DNA of 64,000 nucleotides from Pseudoxanthomonas gei (GCF_010119615.1 NZ_QOVG01000008.1:1-64000), one strand, 5' to 3'. Counted from the stretch's first letter, positions 49,497-58,574 are shown. Notes: generated by a model not told the origin, from the letters alone. Program-made: numbers and translations.

Positions 49497-51407
49497 CTAG
49501 CCGGCGACACTTACCGGTGCGTCGCTGATCGCCACTTGCGGCCAGCGCGCCAGCACCGCGGCACGAATGCCTGCTGCATCGATGCCGGCTTCGGCCAGCA
49601 ATTGTTCGCGGCTGGCGTGGTGCTGGAACTCGTCGGGCAGGCCCAGGTGCAGGCAGGGCAGCAGCACCTGCTCGGCGTTCAGCAGTTCGGCCACGCCTGA
49701 ACCGGCGCCGCCCATCACCACGTTGTCCTCGATGGTGACGAAGCCCTCGTGGGTCCGCGCCAGTTCCAGGATCAGGGTGCGGTCCAGCGGCTTGACGAAG
49801 CGCATGTTGACCACGGTCAGGCCCAGCTCCTGGCCGATCTTTTCGGCCGCCGGCACCGTCGCTCCAAAGGCGAGCAAGGCAATGCGCGCACCACGCAGGC
49901 GCAACTCGGCCTTGCCGATCGGCAGCGTGGCCAATGAAGTCTCCAGCGCGACGCCCGGACCGGCGCCGCGCGGGTAGCGCACCGCAGCCGGGCCGGCGTG
50001 CTGGAAGCCGGTGCTGAGCATCTTGCGGCACTCCTCCTCGTCGGCTGGCGCCATCACCACCAGGTGCGGCACGCAGCGCAGGTAGCTCAGGTCCAGGTTG
50101 CCGGCATGGGTGGCGCCATCGGGCCCGACCACGCCGCCACGGTCGATGGCGAACAGCACGTCCAGCTTCTGGATGGCCACGTCATGCACCAGCTGGTCGT
50201 AGCCGCGTTGCAGGAAGGTGGAATAGATCGCCACCACCGGTTTGGCGCCTTCGCATGCCATGCCGGCGGCCAGGGTCACCGCGTGCTGCTCGGCAATGGC
50301 CACGTCGAAATAGCGGGCCGGGTATTCCTTGCTGAAGCGCACCAGTCCCGAGCCCTCGCGCATGGCCGGGGTAATGGCCAGCAGTTTCGGGTCGGCCGCG
50401 GCCATGTCGCACAGCCAGTCGCCGAACACGTCGGTGTAGGTCGGTTTTTTCGCACCGGTCTTGCTGATCAAGCCCTTCTCGGGGTCGAACGGCACCACCG
50501 CGTGGTAGCCGATCTGGTCGCCTTCGGCCAGCTCGTAGCCCTTGCCCTTGGTGGTGATGATGTGCAGCAGCTGAGGGCCCTTCAGGGTCTTCAGGGTCTT
50601 CAGCGCGCCGACCAGCGCCGGCACGTTGTGGCCATCGATGGGGCCGGTGTAGTGGAAGCCCATTTCCTCGAACAGGGTGGAGGGCACGAACATGCCCTTC
50701 CAGTGTTCTTCCCAGCGGCGCATGAAACGCGCTGGCGGCTTGCGCTTGTCGCCGAGCAGCTTCTTGCCACTCTCGCGCAAGGCATTCAGCGTGCGGCTGC
50801 CGCTCACCCTTCCGAGCATCTTGGTCAGGCCGCCGACGTTCTCGGAAATCGACATCTGGTTGTCGTTCAACACCACCAGCAGGTTGGGTTCGGGATCCTC
50901 CATGCCGCCGGCATGGTTGAGCGCCTCGAAGGCCATGCCCGCGGTCATGGCGCCATCGCCGATCACCGCCACCACCCTGCGCTCGTTGCCGGCCTGCGCA
51001 TTGGCGATGGCCATGCCCAGCGCCGCGGAGATGGAAGTGGAGGAATGGCCTACCCCGAAGGTGTCGTATTCGCTCTCCTCGCGCTTGGGGAACGGCGCCA
51101 CGCCATCGGCCTGCTTGACCGTGTGGATCTGGTCACGGCGGCCGGTAAGGATCTTGTGCGGGTAGGTCTGGTGGCCCACGTCCCAGACCAGGCGATCATC
51201 GGGCGTGTTGTAGAGGTAATGCAGGGCCACGGTCAGTTCGATCACGCCCAGGCCGGCGCCGAAGTGGCCGCCGCTCTTGCCCACGGATTCGATCAGGTAG
51301 CCGCGTAACTCGTCGGCGATCGCGGTCAGTTCGGATTCCTCGAACTGGCGCAGGTCGGACGGGATGTTGATGCGGGAAAGGCGCGGGTAGCGGGTGGGGT
51401 CGATCAT
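49497..51407 (-). CDS. dxs: 1-deoxy-D-xylulose-5-phosphate synthase
   Basis: 636 residues from ATG 51407 ([13 protein letters not shown]); seven earlier in-frame residues are unlikely. It makes DXP from pyruvate and glyceraldehyde 3-phosphate with thiamine diphosphate, the first step of the MEP isoprenoid pathway. [38 protein letters not shown], the TPP motif [18 protein letters not shown] and [14 protein letters not shown] are conserved. The repeat arrays lie on both sides. Confidence 0.97.
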   Translation of the reverse strand: MIDPTRYPRLSRINIPSDLRQFEESELTAIADELRGYLIESVGKSGGHFGAGLGVIELTVALHYLYNTPDDRLVWDVGHQTYPHKILTGRRDQIHTVKQADGVAPFPKREESEYDTFGVGHSSTSISAALGMAIANAQAGNERRVVAVIGDGAMTAGMAFEALNHAGGMEDPEPNLLVVLNDNQMSISENVGGLTKMLGRVSGSRTLNALRESGKKLLGDKRKPPARFMRRWEEHWKGMFVPSTLFEEMGFHYTGPIDGHNVPALVGALKTLKTLKGPQLLHIITTKGKGYELAEGDQIGYHAVVPFDPEKGLISKTGAKKPTYTDVFGDWLCDMAAADPKLLAITPAMREGSGLVRFSKEYPARYFDVAIAEQHAVTLAAGMACEGAKPVVAIYSTFLQRGYDQLVHDVAIQKLDVLFAIDRGGVVGPDGATHAGNLDLSYLRCVPHLVVMAPADEEECRKMLSTGFQHAGPAAVRYPRGAGPGVALETSLATLPIGKAELRLRGARIALLAFGATVPAAEKIGQELGLTVVNMRFVKPLDRTLILELARTHEGFVTIEDNVVMGGAGSGVAELLNAEQVLLPCLHLGLPDEFQHHASREQLLAEAGIDAAGIRAAVLARWPQVAISDAPVSVAG

Positions 51408-51477
51408 CCGCGCTATTTTCCTCCGCATTCAGGAGGCGGGCAAGCGATGGAGGGTGAAGATGAAGGTGAATGGCGGG

Positions 51478-51666
51478 GGGTGAATGGCGAAGGGTGAATG
51501 GCAAAGGGAATAGTCAAGAGTGAATAGTGAAGAGGGAAGAGGAGCAGGGGCCTGTTCGCGCCTGGCGATTCACCCTTTTCTATTCACTATTTACCCGTCG
51601 CCATTCACCCTTCGCTATTCACCCTTCACCCTTCACCCTTCACCCTTCACCCTTCACCCTTCACCC
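51478..51666. repeat. Inverted GGGTGAA/TTCACCC heptamer array upstream of dxs
   Basis: Seven perfect tandem TTCACCC copies occupy 51618-51666. A 24-nt segment at 51478-51501 (GGGTGAATGGCGAAGGGTGA onwards) is the reverse complement of 51601-51624 with one mismatch, and other GTGAATAG/CTATTCAC pairs lie between, so the region can fold into one large hairpin. The array reaches into the 3' end of the HNH gene, whose stop codon (51647-51649) and last residues (VKGEG) are made of repeat units. Confidence 0.9.
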
Positions 51667-52306
51667 TTGACCGCTTCGGCAGATGCGCCTTCAGGAAGGC
51701 CATCTGGTCGGCCAGGATGTTGCGGTTGGACAGGATCAGGTGTTCGATCCAGCTGGGCCGGTAGGGCACGGCCAGCAACGGCATGTTCGCCTGTTGCGGG
51801 GTGCGGTTGGCCTTGCGCGAATTGCAGTGGAAACAGGCGGTGACCACGTTTTCCCAGCTGTCGCGGCCGCCCTTGGACAGCGGCAGCACGTGGTCGCGGG
51901 TCAGGCTGGGCCGCGAGTACTCATGCCCGCAATACAGGCACAGTTGCGCATCGCGTGCGAACAACGCGGTGTTGGTCAGCGTGGGCGTCGGCGACAGCGC
52001 CTGCGCACGCGCATGGCCGCGCGAGGCGACGATGGGATGCAGTTCGATGATGCTCTGTTCGCCGGTCATGCGGCAGGTGCCGCCATGCACGCGCAGGCAG
52101 GGATCGCCGAGCGTCCACGCCACCGCGTCGCGCGCGTACAGGCAGGTGGCGTCCTGCCAGTTGATCCAGTCCAGCACCCGGCCGTAGGCGTCCAGCGAAA
52201 GCAGGCGCACGGTGGCCGAACGGGAGGAGGGATGCAGTGCGAAGTCGACCGGCACCACGTGGCTGCCGGGCTGTTCCATCTGAAGCTGAGCTGGGTCTGC
52301 TTCCAT
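51647..52306 (-). CDS. HNH endonuclease family protein
   Basis: 219 residues from 52306; starts at 52357 and 52279 are also possible, and a TATAAC box at 52317-52322 argues against the longest one. The N-terminal half (HPSSRSATVRLLSLDAYGRV) precedes an HNH domain with a CLYCG zinc pair, RDHVLPLSKGGRDSWENVV and CFHCNSRKANRTP. The C-terminal WIEHLILSNRNILADQMAFL is conserved in Xanthomonadaceae homologues as I recall them. The role is unknown. The last residues come from the repeat array. Confidence 0.85.
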   Translation of the reverse strand: MEADPAQLQMEQPGSHVVPVDFALHPSSRSATVRLLSLDAYGRVLDWINWQDATCLYARDAVAWTLGDPCLRVHGGTCRMTGEQSIIELHPIVASRGHARAQALSPTPTLTNTALFARDAQLCLYCGHEYSRPSLTRDHVLPLSKGGRDSWENVVTACFHCNSRKANRTPQQANMPLLAVPYRPSWIEHLILSNRNILADQMAFLKAHLPKRSRVKGEG

Positions 52307-52390
52307 GGAGAAGCAGGTTATACCCAAATGTTGAAGATTTGTGTACCAGGCCGGCAACGGCAGGCGCGGGCAGGCCCGCGCCTGGGTGGG

Positions 52391-54181
52391 TCAGGCGCTG
52401 AAGCGTTCGGCGTCCATGGCCATCAGCGGCGCGGCGCCCGATTCGATCGCCGCGGCATGGGCCAGGGTGCGCGGCAGCACGCGTGCGAAATAGAAGCGCG
52501 CGGTTTCCAGCTTGGACAGCTTGAACGACTCGGGGTGCGACGAGGCATTGGCCGCGGCCACGCTGCGCGCCCACCAGTAGGCCAGCGCGACGTAGCCGGA
52601 ATAGAACAGGTAGTCGGTGCTGGCCGCGCCGATTTCCTCGGCATCGCCGGCCGCGCGCTGCAGGATGCCGCGGGTCAGCGCTTCCCATTCGCTGGCCTTC
52701 TGGCGCAGCGGCACGATGAATTCGGCCAGTGCCGCATCGCCTTCGTTGGCCTTTGCAAAGGCTTCGATCTGGCCCAGGAAGATCCGCAGGCCCGCCGCCT
52801 TGCTGGCCGCGGTCTTGCGACCCATCAGGTCCAGCGACTGGATGCCGGTGGTGCCTTCGTACAAGGTGGTGATGCGCGCATCGCGGGCCAGCTGTTCCAT
52901 GCCGTGCTCGTGGATGTAGCCATGGCCGCCGAAGCATTGCAGCGCGTTGTAGGTGTTCTCGATGCCCCATTCGGTCTGGCAGCCCTTGGAAATGGGCGTC
53001 AGGAAGCTGACCAGCACGTCGGCCGCTTCGCGCTCGGCCGGGTCCTCGGCGTGGTGTGCCACGTCGATCAGGGTGCCGGCGTGCAGGGCCAGCAGACGGC
53101 TGCCTTCGACCAGCGACTTCACCGTCAGCAGCATGCGCCGCACGTCGGGGTGGACGATGATCGGATCAGCGGGTTTTTCCGGGAATTTTGGCCCGCTCAG
53201 CGAGCGCGTCTGCAGCCGGTCCAGCGAGTAGCGCACCGCGTTCTGGTAGGCGCGTTCGGACAGGCCCACGCCCTGCAGGCCAACGCCCAGGCGCGCGGTG
53301 TTCATCATGGTAAACATGCCCTGCAGGCCCTTGTGCGGCTGGCCGACCAGGTAGCCTTCGGCGCCGTCGAAATTCATCACGCAGGTGACCGAACCCTTGA
53401 TGCCCATCTTGTGTTCGATGGAACCGCAACGCACCGCATTGCGTTCACCCACGCTGCCATCGCGCGCGACCTTGAACTTGGGGGTCACGAACAGGGAAAT
53501 GCCCTTCGCTCCAGGGGGCGCATCCGGCAACTTGGCCAGTACCAGGTGCACGATGTTGTCGGTCAGGTCGTGCTCGCCGGCGGTGATGAAGATCTTGGTG
53601 CCGGTGATGGAATAGCTGCCATCGGCATTGGGTTCGGCGCGCGTCTTCAGCAGGCCCAGGTCGGTGCCGCAATGCGGTTCGGTCAGGCACATGGTGCCGG
53701 TCCAGCGGCCGTCGACGATGGGCTTGAGGAACGCCTCGCGCTGCCAGTCCTCGCCATGCTGCTTGAGCGCTTCCACCGCGCCATGCGAGAGCAGCGGAAA
53801 GTTGCCCCAGGCCAGGTTGGCGGCGTTGATCATTTCGTTGAGCGGCACGCCGATGGTGTGCGGCAGGCCCTGGCCGCCGAATTCCGGCGCGGCGGTCAGC
53901 CCGGTCCAGCCGCCTTCCTGGAACTGCTGGTAGGCCTGCTTGAAACCGGGCGGGGTGGTGACCTCGCCGGTGGCCTTGTCCAGGCTGCACCCGATCTCGT
54001 CGCCGACACTGTTCAACGGGGCCAGCACGGTCTCGGTGAAACGCGCGGCTTCATCCAGCACCGCATCGACCAGTTCGCGGCTGGCCTCGGTGTAGCCCAG
54101 TTTCGCGAACAGCGCGTCGGCGCCCAGCACGTCGTACAGGGCGAAGCGGATATCGGTCAGCGGTGCTTTGTAGGTCGTCAT
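52391..54181 (-). CDS. Acyl-CoA dehydrogenase with extended C-terminus
   Basis: 596 residues from ATG 54181 (MTTYKAPLTDIRFALYDVLG). It oxidises acyl-CoA to 2-enoyl-CoA with FAD. An N-terminal extension, N-terminal domain (about 80-155), middle domain (MCLTEPHCGTDLGLLKT, ITGTKIFITAGEHDL) and C-terminal domain (CFGGHGYIHEHGMEQLARDA) are followed by about 130 residues typical of the long FadE/DmdC-like group. The chain length preference is unknown. Longer readings upstream overlap the LEA gene and are rejected. Confidence 0.92.
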   Translation of the reverse strand: MTTYKAPLTDIRFALYDVLGADALFAKLGYTEASRELVDAVLDEAARFTETVLAPLNSVGDEIGCSLDKATGEVTTPPGFKQAYQQFQEGGWTGLTAAPEFGGQGLPHTIGVPLNEMINAANLAWGNFPLLSHGAVEALKQHGEDWQREAFLKPIVDGRWTGTMCLTEPHCGTDLGLLKTRAEPNADGSYSITGTKIFITAGEHDLTDNIVHLVLAKLPDAPPGAKGISLFVTPKFKVARDGSVGERNAVRCGSIEHKMGIKGSVTCVMNFDGAEGYLVGQPHKGLQGMFTMMNTARLGVGLQGVGLSERAYQNAVRYSLDRLQTRSLSGPKFPEKPADPIIVHPDVRRMLLTVKSLVEGSRLLALHAGTLIDVAHHAEDPAEREAADVLVSFLTPISKGCQTEWGIENTYNALQCFGGHGYIHEHGMEQLARDARITTLYEGTTGIQSLDLMGRKTAASKAAGLRIFLGQIEAFAKANEGDAALAEFIVPLRQKASEWEALTRGILQRAAGDAEEIGAASTDYLFYSGYVALAYWWARSVAAANASSHPESFKLSKLETARFYFARVLPRTLAHAAAIESGAAPLMAMDAERFSA

Positions 54182-54234
54182 GGATCGTCGGACTCTCGGG
54201 AATTCTTTCGGGAATGAGGGGAGGGGGCGTTGGC

Positions 54235-54711
54235 TCAGCGCAGCACGCCGTCCAGGCCGGGCACGGGGTTGAGGGTGTTCTTGACATCGATGTCGAAGGA
54301 GCGCGATTTGCCTTCCTCCGGGGTGGCCTGCAGCTTGCCCTTCAGCGCATAGGCCAGCGGCCGGCGCCCGGCCAGCGAATCGGCGATCTGCATGCGCGCC
54401 GCGGGCGTGGGCTTGAACGGCAGGCTGACCACGTCGGCCGATTCGGGCCCTACGGAAATCTGCGGCGCGCCCTTCAGGCTGCCGGCGGCCTGGTCGGCCA
54501 CCGTCAGGGCCAGGTCGGCGCTGTCGAAGCGCATGGGGATGCTGCTGTAGTTCTGCAGGCGCAGCTCGACCGACCAGCTGCCATCGGCATTCACGGTCAA
54601 CTGCTGGATGCTGGCCGCGGGCGGGGACACCCGTCGCACCGGTCCGCCCGCACAGGCCGCCAGCAAGGCGGAGAAAAGCAACAGCGACGCCAGATGCCAA
54701 CCACGTTTCAT
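54235..54711 (-). CDS. LEA type 2 family lipoprotein
   Basis: 158 residues from ATG 54711. A lipoprotein signal ends in the lipobox LLAAC (about C20). The mature part, with LTVNADGSWSVELRLQNYSS and IPMRFDSADLALTVAD, fits the LEA type 2 / WHy beta-sandwich seen in envelope lipoproteins; this family call rests on pattern recognition. The position suggests an operon with the downstream acyl-CoA dehydrogenase gene, 53 nt away. Confidence 0.7.
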   Translation of the reverse strand: MKRGWHLASLLLFSALLAACAGGPVRRVSPPAASIQQLTVNADGSWSVELRLQNYSSIPMRFDSADLALTVADQAAGSLKGAPQISVGPESADVVSLPFKPTPAARMQIADSLAGRRPLAYALKGKLQATPEEGKSRSFDIDVKNTLNPVPGLDGVLR

Positions 54712-54767
54712 GCCGATTCCTTCTCGCCTGCGATGGCCAAGGATACTACGGCGTATGGGATGAACTT

Positions 54768-55304
54768 CTAGCGCAGCGGGGCGGCCATGATCAGGGGCTC
54801 CAGTTCGTAGCCCATGGCGGTGGCGCGGGCCTTGATCTGTTCGAACAGGGCCCGGTCCATCGCCGGCTCCCGCGACAGGATCCACAGGTACCTGCGGTCG
54901 GGCTCGCCCACCACGGCCCAGGTGTAGCCGGGGTCCAGGTCGATCACCCAGTAGTCGGCCCACAGGAACGGCACCCAGGCCAGCCAGTCCGGGGTGAAAC
55001 GCACTTCCAGGCGCCCCGGGTGTCCGGGCACGGGCCGGGCGATGCCGTCGGCGACCTTCATCTCGCCCGCGGTCGTACGGCAGGCATTGCGCACGCCGAT
55101 CTGGTTGTCGTCGCGCAAGGTGTAGGCGGCGGTGATGTCGCCGGCGCACTTGGCCTGGAAGGAGAAGGGCAGGTGGGCGATCTCATGCCACTGGCCGGCG
55201 TAACGCGACATGTCCAGTTGCGGCACGGAGGTGACGGGGTTGGCGGCGTGCGCGCAGGGGGCCAGCGACAGCAGCAGCAAGAGCGGGACCAACAAGCGGT
55301 GCAT
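54768..55304 (-). CDS. Bacterial lipocalin (Blc type), secreted
   Basis: 178 residues. A signal peptide (about 1-20, ending CAHA) is followed by the lipocalin G-x-W motif YAGQWHEIAHLP (35-46), the middle strand GRLEVRFTPDWLAWVPF and the Blc-like DYWVIDLDPGYTWAVVGEPD then RRYLWILSREP. Unlike E. coli Blc there is no clear lipobox, so it may be soluble in the periplasm. Lipocalins of this group bind fatty acids or lysophospholipids. Confidence 0.9.
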   Translation of the reverse strand: MHRLLVPLLLLLSLAPCAHAANPVTSVPQLDMSRYAGQWHEIAHLPFSFQAKCAGDITAAYTLRDDNQIGVRNACRTTAGEMKVADGIARPVPGHPGRLEVRFTPDWLAWVPFLWADYWVIDLDPGYTWAVVGEPDRRYLWILSREPAMDRALFEQIKARATAMGYELEPLIMAAPLR

Positions 55305-55421
55305 GACTGCGTCTCCAAAGCCGGAGCCGCAGCTTATGGGGCGCCGGGGCGGGATGTGTGAAGCGGTTGTTGGGGGTGCTGGGCCATAAAGCAGGGAATG
55401 GAACGAGCCCCAGGAGAAGAA

Positions 55422-55656
55422 CCCTTCCCCGTTGACGGGGGAAGAGCCTGCCCCCGCGAAGGCGGGGGTGCCCCGAAGGGGCGGATGGGGGGCGCTCTAC
55501 GCGGGACAACCCAGACACGAGCCTCCCCCCACCCCACAGCATCCGCGCAAGCCCGGACCAAACGAAGCACGCGTCCAACCAGATAGCGCGTCCCCCTTCG
55601 ACGGGGAAGAGCCTGCGCCCCGCGAAGGCGTGGGTGCCATGGAGGGGCAGATGGCG
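55422..55656. repeat. Two imperfect direct repeats
   Basis: Segments at 55422-55490 and 55592-55656 share GACGGGGGAAGAGCCTGC-like, CCCGCGAAGGCG and GGGTGCC...GGGGC(G/A)GATG blocks in the same order. No gene is supported in 55305-56038 apart from repeats. Confidence 0.6.
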
Positions 55657-55689
55657 GCTCACCCCAGCTCACCGTCGGCTGAGAATGGC

Positions 55690-55962
55690 TTCGGGAAGGG
55701 TCCGCGACCCTTCCGGAACAGTCGCCGACCCTTATGGAAGGCTCCGCCACCGTTCGCGAAGGCCTTCGCACCCTTCCATAAGGGGCGGCGAGCCTTGTAG
55801 AAGGCTCGGGACCCATTCCCAAAGGCTCCGCGACCCTTCCGGAATAGCCACCCAGCCATCGCGAAGCCTCCGCGACCCTTCGCGAATACCCGCCGACCCT
55901 GATGGAGGGGGTGCGCACCCCTTGCGAAAGACCTGGCGGGTATCCGGGAATACCCGTCGCCC
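55690..55962. repeat. 21-bp minisatellite, 13 units in exact phase
   Basis: Thirteen consecutive 21-bp units with no phase slip. A rough consensus is TTCCGGAAGGCTCCGCGACCC. Units begin at 55690, 55711, 55732, 55753, 55774, 55795, 55816, 55837, 55858, 55879, 55900, 55921 and 55942. Most start with a short palindrome such as TTCCGGAA or TTCGCGAA, while the rest varies. Because 21 is a multiple of three, long frames stay open on both strands, which is not evidence of coding. Confidence 0.93.
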
Positions 55963-56038
55963 CTTTTCCGTCCGGCCAAACGGAACAAGCCGCCCGCAGG
56001 CGGCTTGTGTGCAACTGCTGCCAGACGGGATTCCGTGG

Positions 56039-56503
56039 TCAGGTACCGGCAGCCGGACGCCGGCGGGTCTTGGCCCAGCGCGCGCCGATCTGCCGGCGCA
56101 GTTCCTCCAGTCCGTGCGCGGCGCCGGACAGCTTGAGCTGGCCGTAGCCATCCAGGGACACATCCATGATGTCGTTGCCCAGGGCGGCGGCGGTGTCCTC
56201 GGCCCTGGAACACAGGCGAGTCATGCGTTCCAGCACGGGGCGCAGGCGGTCCAGTGCCAGCAGGTCGGCCTCGGCGCCGGCCACGTCCAGGCTGGGCGGC
56301 ACGATCTGCGGGTTGTCACCCAGTACGCGGATGGTCTGGCGGCAGAACACTTCGCTCTGGTCGCCCATCCACAGCAGCTTGCGGCGTTCGGCAGGTTCCA
56401 GCGACAGCAGCCCCGGCAGGGCGGCCTCCACTTGCGCCAGCCCGGCCAGGGCGGCGGCCTGCTGTTCGATGGTGATATCGAGGGAGATCAAATTGATACT
56501 CAC
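56039..56503 (-). CDS. Conserved hypothetical protein
   Basis: 154 residues from a GTG at 56503, chosen because AAGGAG lies 8 nt upstream; a GTG at 56509 would leave only 2 nt. The product (MSINLISLDITIEQQAAALA at the start) looks helical and soluble, with no signal or membrane segment. I do not recognise the family. It is separated from neighbours by the minisatellite on one side and a 555-nt empty region on the other. Confidence 0.6.
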   Translation of the reverse strand: MSINLISLDITIEQQAAALAGLAQVEAALPGLLSLEPAERRKLLWMGDQSEVFCRQTIRVLGDNPQIVPPSLDVAGAEADLLALDRLRPVLERMTRLCSRAEDTAAALGNDIMDVSLDGYGQLKLSGAAHGLEELRRQIGARWAKTRRRPAAGT

Positions 56504-57058
56504 GGGCACTACTCCTTATGCATTCCATGTGGTGGTCAGGCCCGGCGAATCCGGGCCGGCGATGCCAGCCGTCATTGGGCGGGCAAGAGGAATGTGGCAG
56601 GGCAGGCCGGAGCGCGATAGTCGGCGGAGTCCGCGTTGTTTTGTAGGGAAAGTCTGACGGGGGAGGGGCGAACCCGGGTCTTGCCGGGATTTCTGCCGGT
56701 CGGGTTCCAATATGAATTCCGCCGGGACGATAGAGGTCGAGCGCACCGCATCCAGCCTTTGCAGGAGTTGCGCAAGCCGCGACCGATAAAAGATGCCGTG
56801 CCGCAGCTCGCGGTGGTAAGCAATGTTGGCTCCGGCACGAACCGGGCAGCAGTGATCTGTTGAAGTAGATATGACGCCAATAATGTGCCGGTATGAATTA
56901 CCGCCTCGCCTTTGCGGTATTTGCGAGACAGATGCACACACCAGGTCTTCGACTTGGGGTGTCAAGCTGTTGCTCGATCGCAGGAATTGTTCTGATTGAC
57001 CGGCATCTGATTGCGGTGTGAATATCTGCTACATCCCATTTTTTGGGTTCTATATAGA
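56504..57058. other. Gap before the cassette array
   Basis: About 555 nt with no supported gene. It was searched on both strands for integron integrase motifs, because intI would normally lie here; none were seen. GC falls towards the array from about 56880 onward. Confidence 0.5.
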
Positions 57059-57065
57059 GTTAGGC
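57059..57065 (+). other. Left recombination core site of the cassette array
   Basis: GTTAGGC fits the GTTRRRY core and lies 15 nt before the first cassette gene. It is the expected junction between the first cassette and whatever attI or attC once stood upstream. Confidence 0.6.
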
Positions 57066-57079
57066 TTATGGGGAAAGTA

Positions 57080-57655
57080 ATGCGCATCTCAGTATTGGCA
57101 ACTGCAGCTTTTGCACTTTCATCGGGTGCCTTCGCCGCCGAGCCACCCCAGCAAGAGACGTTTACCGCACTCTTTGCTACTACCTGCATGCAGCACTTCT
57201 ACGCTCCGGAAAAATTGAGAGCCAATATGACCTCCCAGAGCGCGCCCGTACTTCAAGGAGAGCAGTCTCAATTCTTCCTTGGGGGCTCCCCTGGCACTGC
57301 CTGGTCCATTCGCCTTCCTGACGGAATGTACGTAGTTAGCTGGCGGGATGATGGCGTTTGTACTGTATTCGCCCAGCATGCCCCAGTCGCAGAAGTCCAA
57401 TCCAACTTCGCTGCCCTAGTCGCGTCCGCCCCGGAGCCCCTGATTGCCAGCCCTAGAGCGACCGGAGGACCTAACACTGACGCGCTCAAAACTTCGTCGT
57501 ACGCTTGGCATCGCTCCGAGGAAGAGACAGAGTTACTCTTCACTCTCACGACCTCAAGCGAGGCCACTGCAGCCGTTCAAGCCATGGCTTCAATGGCAGT
57601 GGCCAATAAGCCTAACAATTCGTTCAAGGCGAAGCCGCTTCGCGGCTCGCCTTAA
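57080..57655 (+). CDS. Cassette 1: secreted hypothetical protein ending in attC
   Basis: 191 residues from ATG 57080, with GGGGA about 7 nt upstream; ATG 57068 is also possible. A signal peptide (about 1-20, ending AFAAE) suggests the periplasm. The rest is not recognised. The last residues (NNSFKAKPLRGSP) are encoded by attC1 itself, a feature common in cassette proteins, so the native C-terminus has probably been replaced or extended. Confidence 0.75.
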   Translation: MRISVLATAAFALSSGAFAAEPPQQETFTALFATTCMQHFYAPEKLRANMTSQSAPVLQGEQSQFFLGGSPGTAWSIRLPDGMYVVSWRDDGVCTVFAQHAPVAEVQSNFAALVASAPEPLIASPRATGGPNTDALKTSSYAWHRSEEETELLFTLTTSSEATAAVQAMASMAVANKPNNSFKAKPLRGSP

Positions 57656-57669
57656 CTCAGGCGTTAGGT
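57610..57669 (+). other. attC site 1
   Basis: 60 nt. It starts GCCTAAC (57610-57616) and ends GTTAGGT (57663-57669). The inner part TTCAAGGCGA...TCGCCTTAA forms an imperfect palindrome with unpaired bases, as needed for single-strand recombination. The stop of cassette gene 1 lies inside it. Confidence 0.9.
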
Positions 57670-57683
57670 GCGTAGGGGATTTC

Positions 57684-58454
57684 ATGCAGTACCGAAAGAC
57701 AAAAGCACACGAAACTCACAAGCTGCAAGTTCAGCAGGCTTTCGACTTTGCAGTGACCGTTTGCCACGCAATGCCGCTTTTACAAGCGCATCTACAAGAA
57801 GTCGCCGCTGGCACGGCAAGCCTAAGCGCCCCGCACTATTTCTCACCAAATAATTCGCCAACCGCTTTAACAGCCAGCATCACGACCTTTGAAGAACGGC
57901 TCTCATCGTATTTGCTGCTAAGTCTATTTAGCTTCTACGAAGCCTTCGTAAAGGCAGCAATCCAAGAGATGTTCGATTTTCATGGTGGAGCAGAAGTCTT
58001 TATTGAGCTTGCACAGCGCCGCGAGAAAGCGCGCGTCAACACTGCACCAAGCCAAAGGGTGCAAGCAGCGCTGGACAAGATGAGAGTTTATAAGAAGGGA
58101 AAGGAAGAGAGGTATCAAAAGCACTCCGTTGTCCTTGAAGATGAAAAATACAGATTCCCGACAGAAATTCTGTCGTTTTACGGTGTTCGTATGCTGGTTG
58201 ATCGCCACAAGAATCTAAAGGCACATGCTATTCCGGACATCATCGAACACGGACTGCTAATTCCGCTTTCGGACAACGAGAAGCGTGAATTCAATCGAAT
58301 TCGCGAACAACGCAATAAAATCGCTCACGGGAAAAATTCCAGTCTCGATCTTCGCGCTGTAAGCGTTGCAAACGACCACTTTCGAGAAATGACATTCCGG
58401 ATCAATACCCGTCTTGTGCAGAACTTTTTTGTTATTGAGCGGTACGCATCGTAG
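57684..58454 (+). CDS. Cassette 2: HEPN-motif protein
   Basis: 256 residues from ATG 57684 with AGGGGA about 6 nt upstream. It is largely helical. The C-terminal REQRNKIAHG (207-216) carries the R-x4-H motif (R210, H215) of HEPN ribonuclease domains, in the RN..AHG form seen in RiboL-PSP-type HEPN proteins. HEPN proteins often act as RNA-cutting toxins or in phage defence, so this may be a toxin or defence gene. No antitoxin gene is visible beside it. An in-frame reading from 57444 is rejected. Confidence 0.78.
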   Translation: MQYRKTKAHETHKLQVQQAFDFAVTVCHAMPLLQAHLQEVAAGTASLSAPHYFSPNNSPTALTASITTFEERLSSYLLLSLFSFYEAFVKAAIQEMFDFHGGAEVFIELAQRREKARVNTAPSQRVQAALDKMRVYKKGKEERYQKHSVVLEDEKYRFPTEILSFYGVRMLVDRHKNLKAHAIPDIIEHGLLIPLSDNEKREFNRIREQRNKIAHGKNSSLDLRAVSVANDHFREMTFRINTRLVQNFFVIERYAS

Positions 58455-58461
58455 AAGGCGC

Positions 58462-58568
58462 ACCTAACAATTCGTTCAAGCCGAGACCGATTCGCGGCTC
58501 GGCTTAAATGGTGACGTGTAACATCACGCCGTGCCGCGCAGCGGCCCGGCTTAACTCAGGCGTTAGGT
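58462..58568 (+). other. attC site 2
   Basis: 107 nt from ACCTAAC (58462-58468) to GTTAGGT (58562-58568). The outer arms match attC1 and attC3 closely. The middle holds a second CGGCTTAA copy (near 58499-58507), so it may be a composite of two ends. Confidence 0.88.
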
Positions 58569-58574
58569 CTATCC

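Noticed and set aside
55634-56213. Long open frames on both strands across the 21-bp repeats
   Set aside because: They stay open only because the repeat period is a multiple of three. They lack ribosome sites and consist of repeat translations.
56504-57058. Remnant of an integron integrase gene
   Set aside because: No tyrosine recombinase motif, such as a LRHSFATHL-like box, was recognised in any frame.
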